Origin: an uncultured Propionibacteriaceae bacterium
Lineage (GTDB): Bacteria; Actinomycetota; Actinomycetes; Propionibacteriales; Propionibacteriaceae
Assembly: GCA_947038745.1 (NCBI GenBank)
Contig: CAMQXE010000077.1
Coordinates: forward strand, 1-6,260
DNA length: 6,260 nucleotides
Direction of reading: 5' to 3'
This document shows, piece by piece, positions 6,154-6,260 of this stretch. Positions within the stretch are counted from its first letter, which is position 1; every line of letters starts with the position of its first letter. The notes beneath the pieces were generated by a model. The model was not told the DNA's origin. It searched no databases and saw only the letters and a list, made by a program, of their open reading frames with translations. The position numbers and the translations under genes were made by a program.

Positions 6154-6260
6154 AAAATAGCGAGCCAGATCCCGATGTAGTGAGCGACGGCTGCAAGCAC
6201 TGTGCAGAGGTGGAATACCTCGTGGAACCCAAACCACGAAGGCCACACATTGGGCTTCTT
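6147..6260 (-). CDS. trhA: Hemolysin III/TrhA family membrane protein, C-terminal 37 residues only
   Basis: The minus strand is open from the right edge to TAG at 6147-6149. The 37 visible residues contain SWFGFHEVFHLCTVLAAVAH, which matches the last helix of hemolysin III/TrhA and PAQR-type seven-helix membrane proteins. The HEVFH motif supplies two of the conserved histidines that bind zinc in this superfamily. The end, YIGIWLAIFR, is the usual hydrophobic tail with a basic last residue. In bacteria TrhA proteins have been linked to membrane energetics and fluidity control; the haemolysin name is historical and says little about virulence. The remaining helices and the start lie off the window. 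The gene converges on xseB and overlaps it by 4 bp. The family call is good because the motif is distinctive, though based on a fragment. Confidence 0.82.
   Translation of the reverse strand, partial: KKPNVWPSWFGFHEVFHLCTVLAAVAHYIGIWLAIFR

Noticed and set aside
6145..6162. Possible hairpin CGCTA/TAGCG as a terminator after xseB
   Set aside because: The stem is only 5 bp with an 8-nt loop, has weak pairing, and no U-tract follows on either strand.
5993..6250. An 85-codon minus-strand open frame overlapping xseB
   Set aside because: It is Ser/Arg rich with no family resemblance. The other minus-strand frame ending at 6147 carries the TrhA HEVFH motif, and xseB on the plus strand is clear.
1..6260. 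Search for CRISPR repeats, tRNA or rRNA genes, insertion sequence ends, attachment sites and defence or toxin modules
   Set aside because: No repeated spacer-like units, cloverleaf sequence, transposase motif or terminal repeats were seen by eye. Nearly all the DNA is accounted for by housekeeping-type genes.

Overview
The window looks like ordinary chromosomal DNA from an actinobacterium of moderate GC content (mid-50s percent by eye). Three things point there: actinobacterial protein signatures (XseA with LITGKDSAAEQD and ASTPTDAAKR, IspH beginning with [19 protein letters not shown]), the ispH/xseA head-to-head arrangement, and first genes of transcription units that lack Shine-Dalgarno sites. 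A Corynebacterium- or Actinomycetaceae-like host is a guess; genus cannot be fixed from the sequence alone.

Layout. Positions 1-978 (minus strand) hold most of a multi-pass membrane protein of the polysaccharide flippase/MATE-like type, whose C-terminus lies off the left edge. Positions 979-1053 are a short intergenic stretch with an 11-bp inverted repeat and a candidate -10 element. Positions 1054-4656 hold three minus-strand genes in transcription order ispH, rmuC and an M18 aminopeptidase. The gap is 66 bp between the first two and 3 bp between the last two, so they are probably cotranscribed. Positions 4657-4718 are the 62-bp divergent promoter region. Positions 4719-6150 (plus strand) are the overlapping pair xseA-xseB, both subunits of exonuclease VII. 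From 6147 to the right edge, on the minus strand, is the C-terminal end of a hemolysin III/TrhA-type membrane protein. Its stop codon interlocks with that of xseB.

How the genes relate. XseA and XseB form one enzyme that degrades single-stranded DNA. RmuC, in the divergent operon, is also a DNA-metabolism protein with a nuclease-like core. IspH makes isoprenoid precursors, which also supply the undecaprenyl carriers used by polysaccharide flippases. The aminopeptidase is a housekeeping peptidase. No mobile element, CRISPR array, tRNA, rRNA or toxin-antitoxin module is visible, and I see no sign of a new multi-gene system. The best points for a second look are candidate leaderless promoters with near-identical geometry before three start codons, an unusual Cys-His-Asp version of the ExoVII catalytic motif, the dyad over the flippase-like gene's promoter region, and the shared CTAG stop at the xseB/trhA junction.
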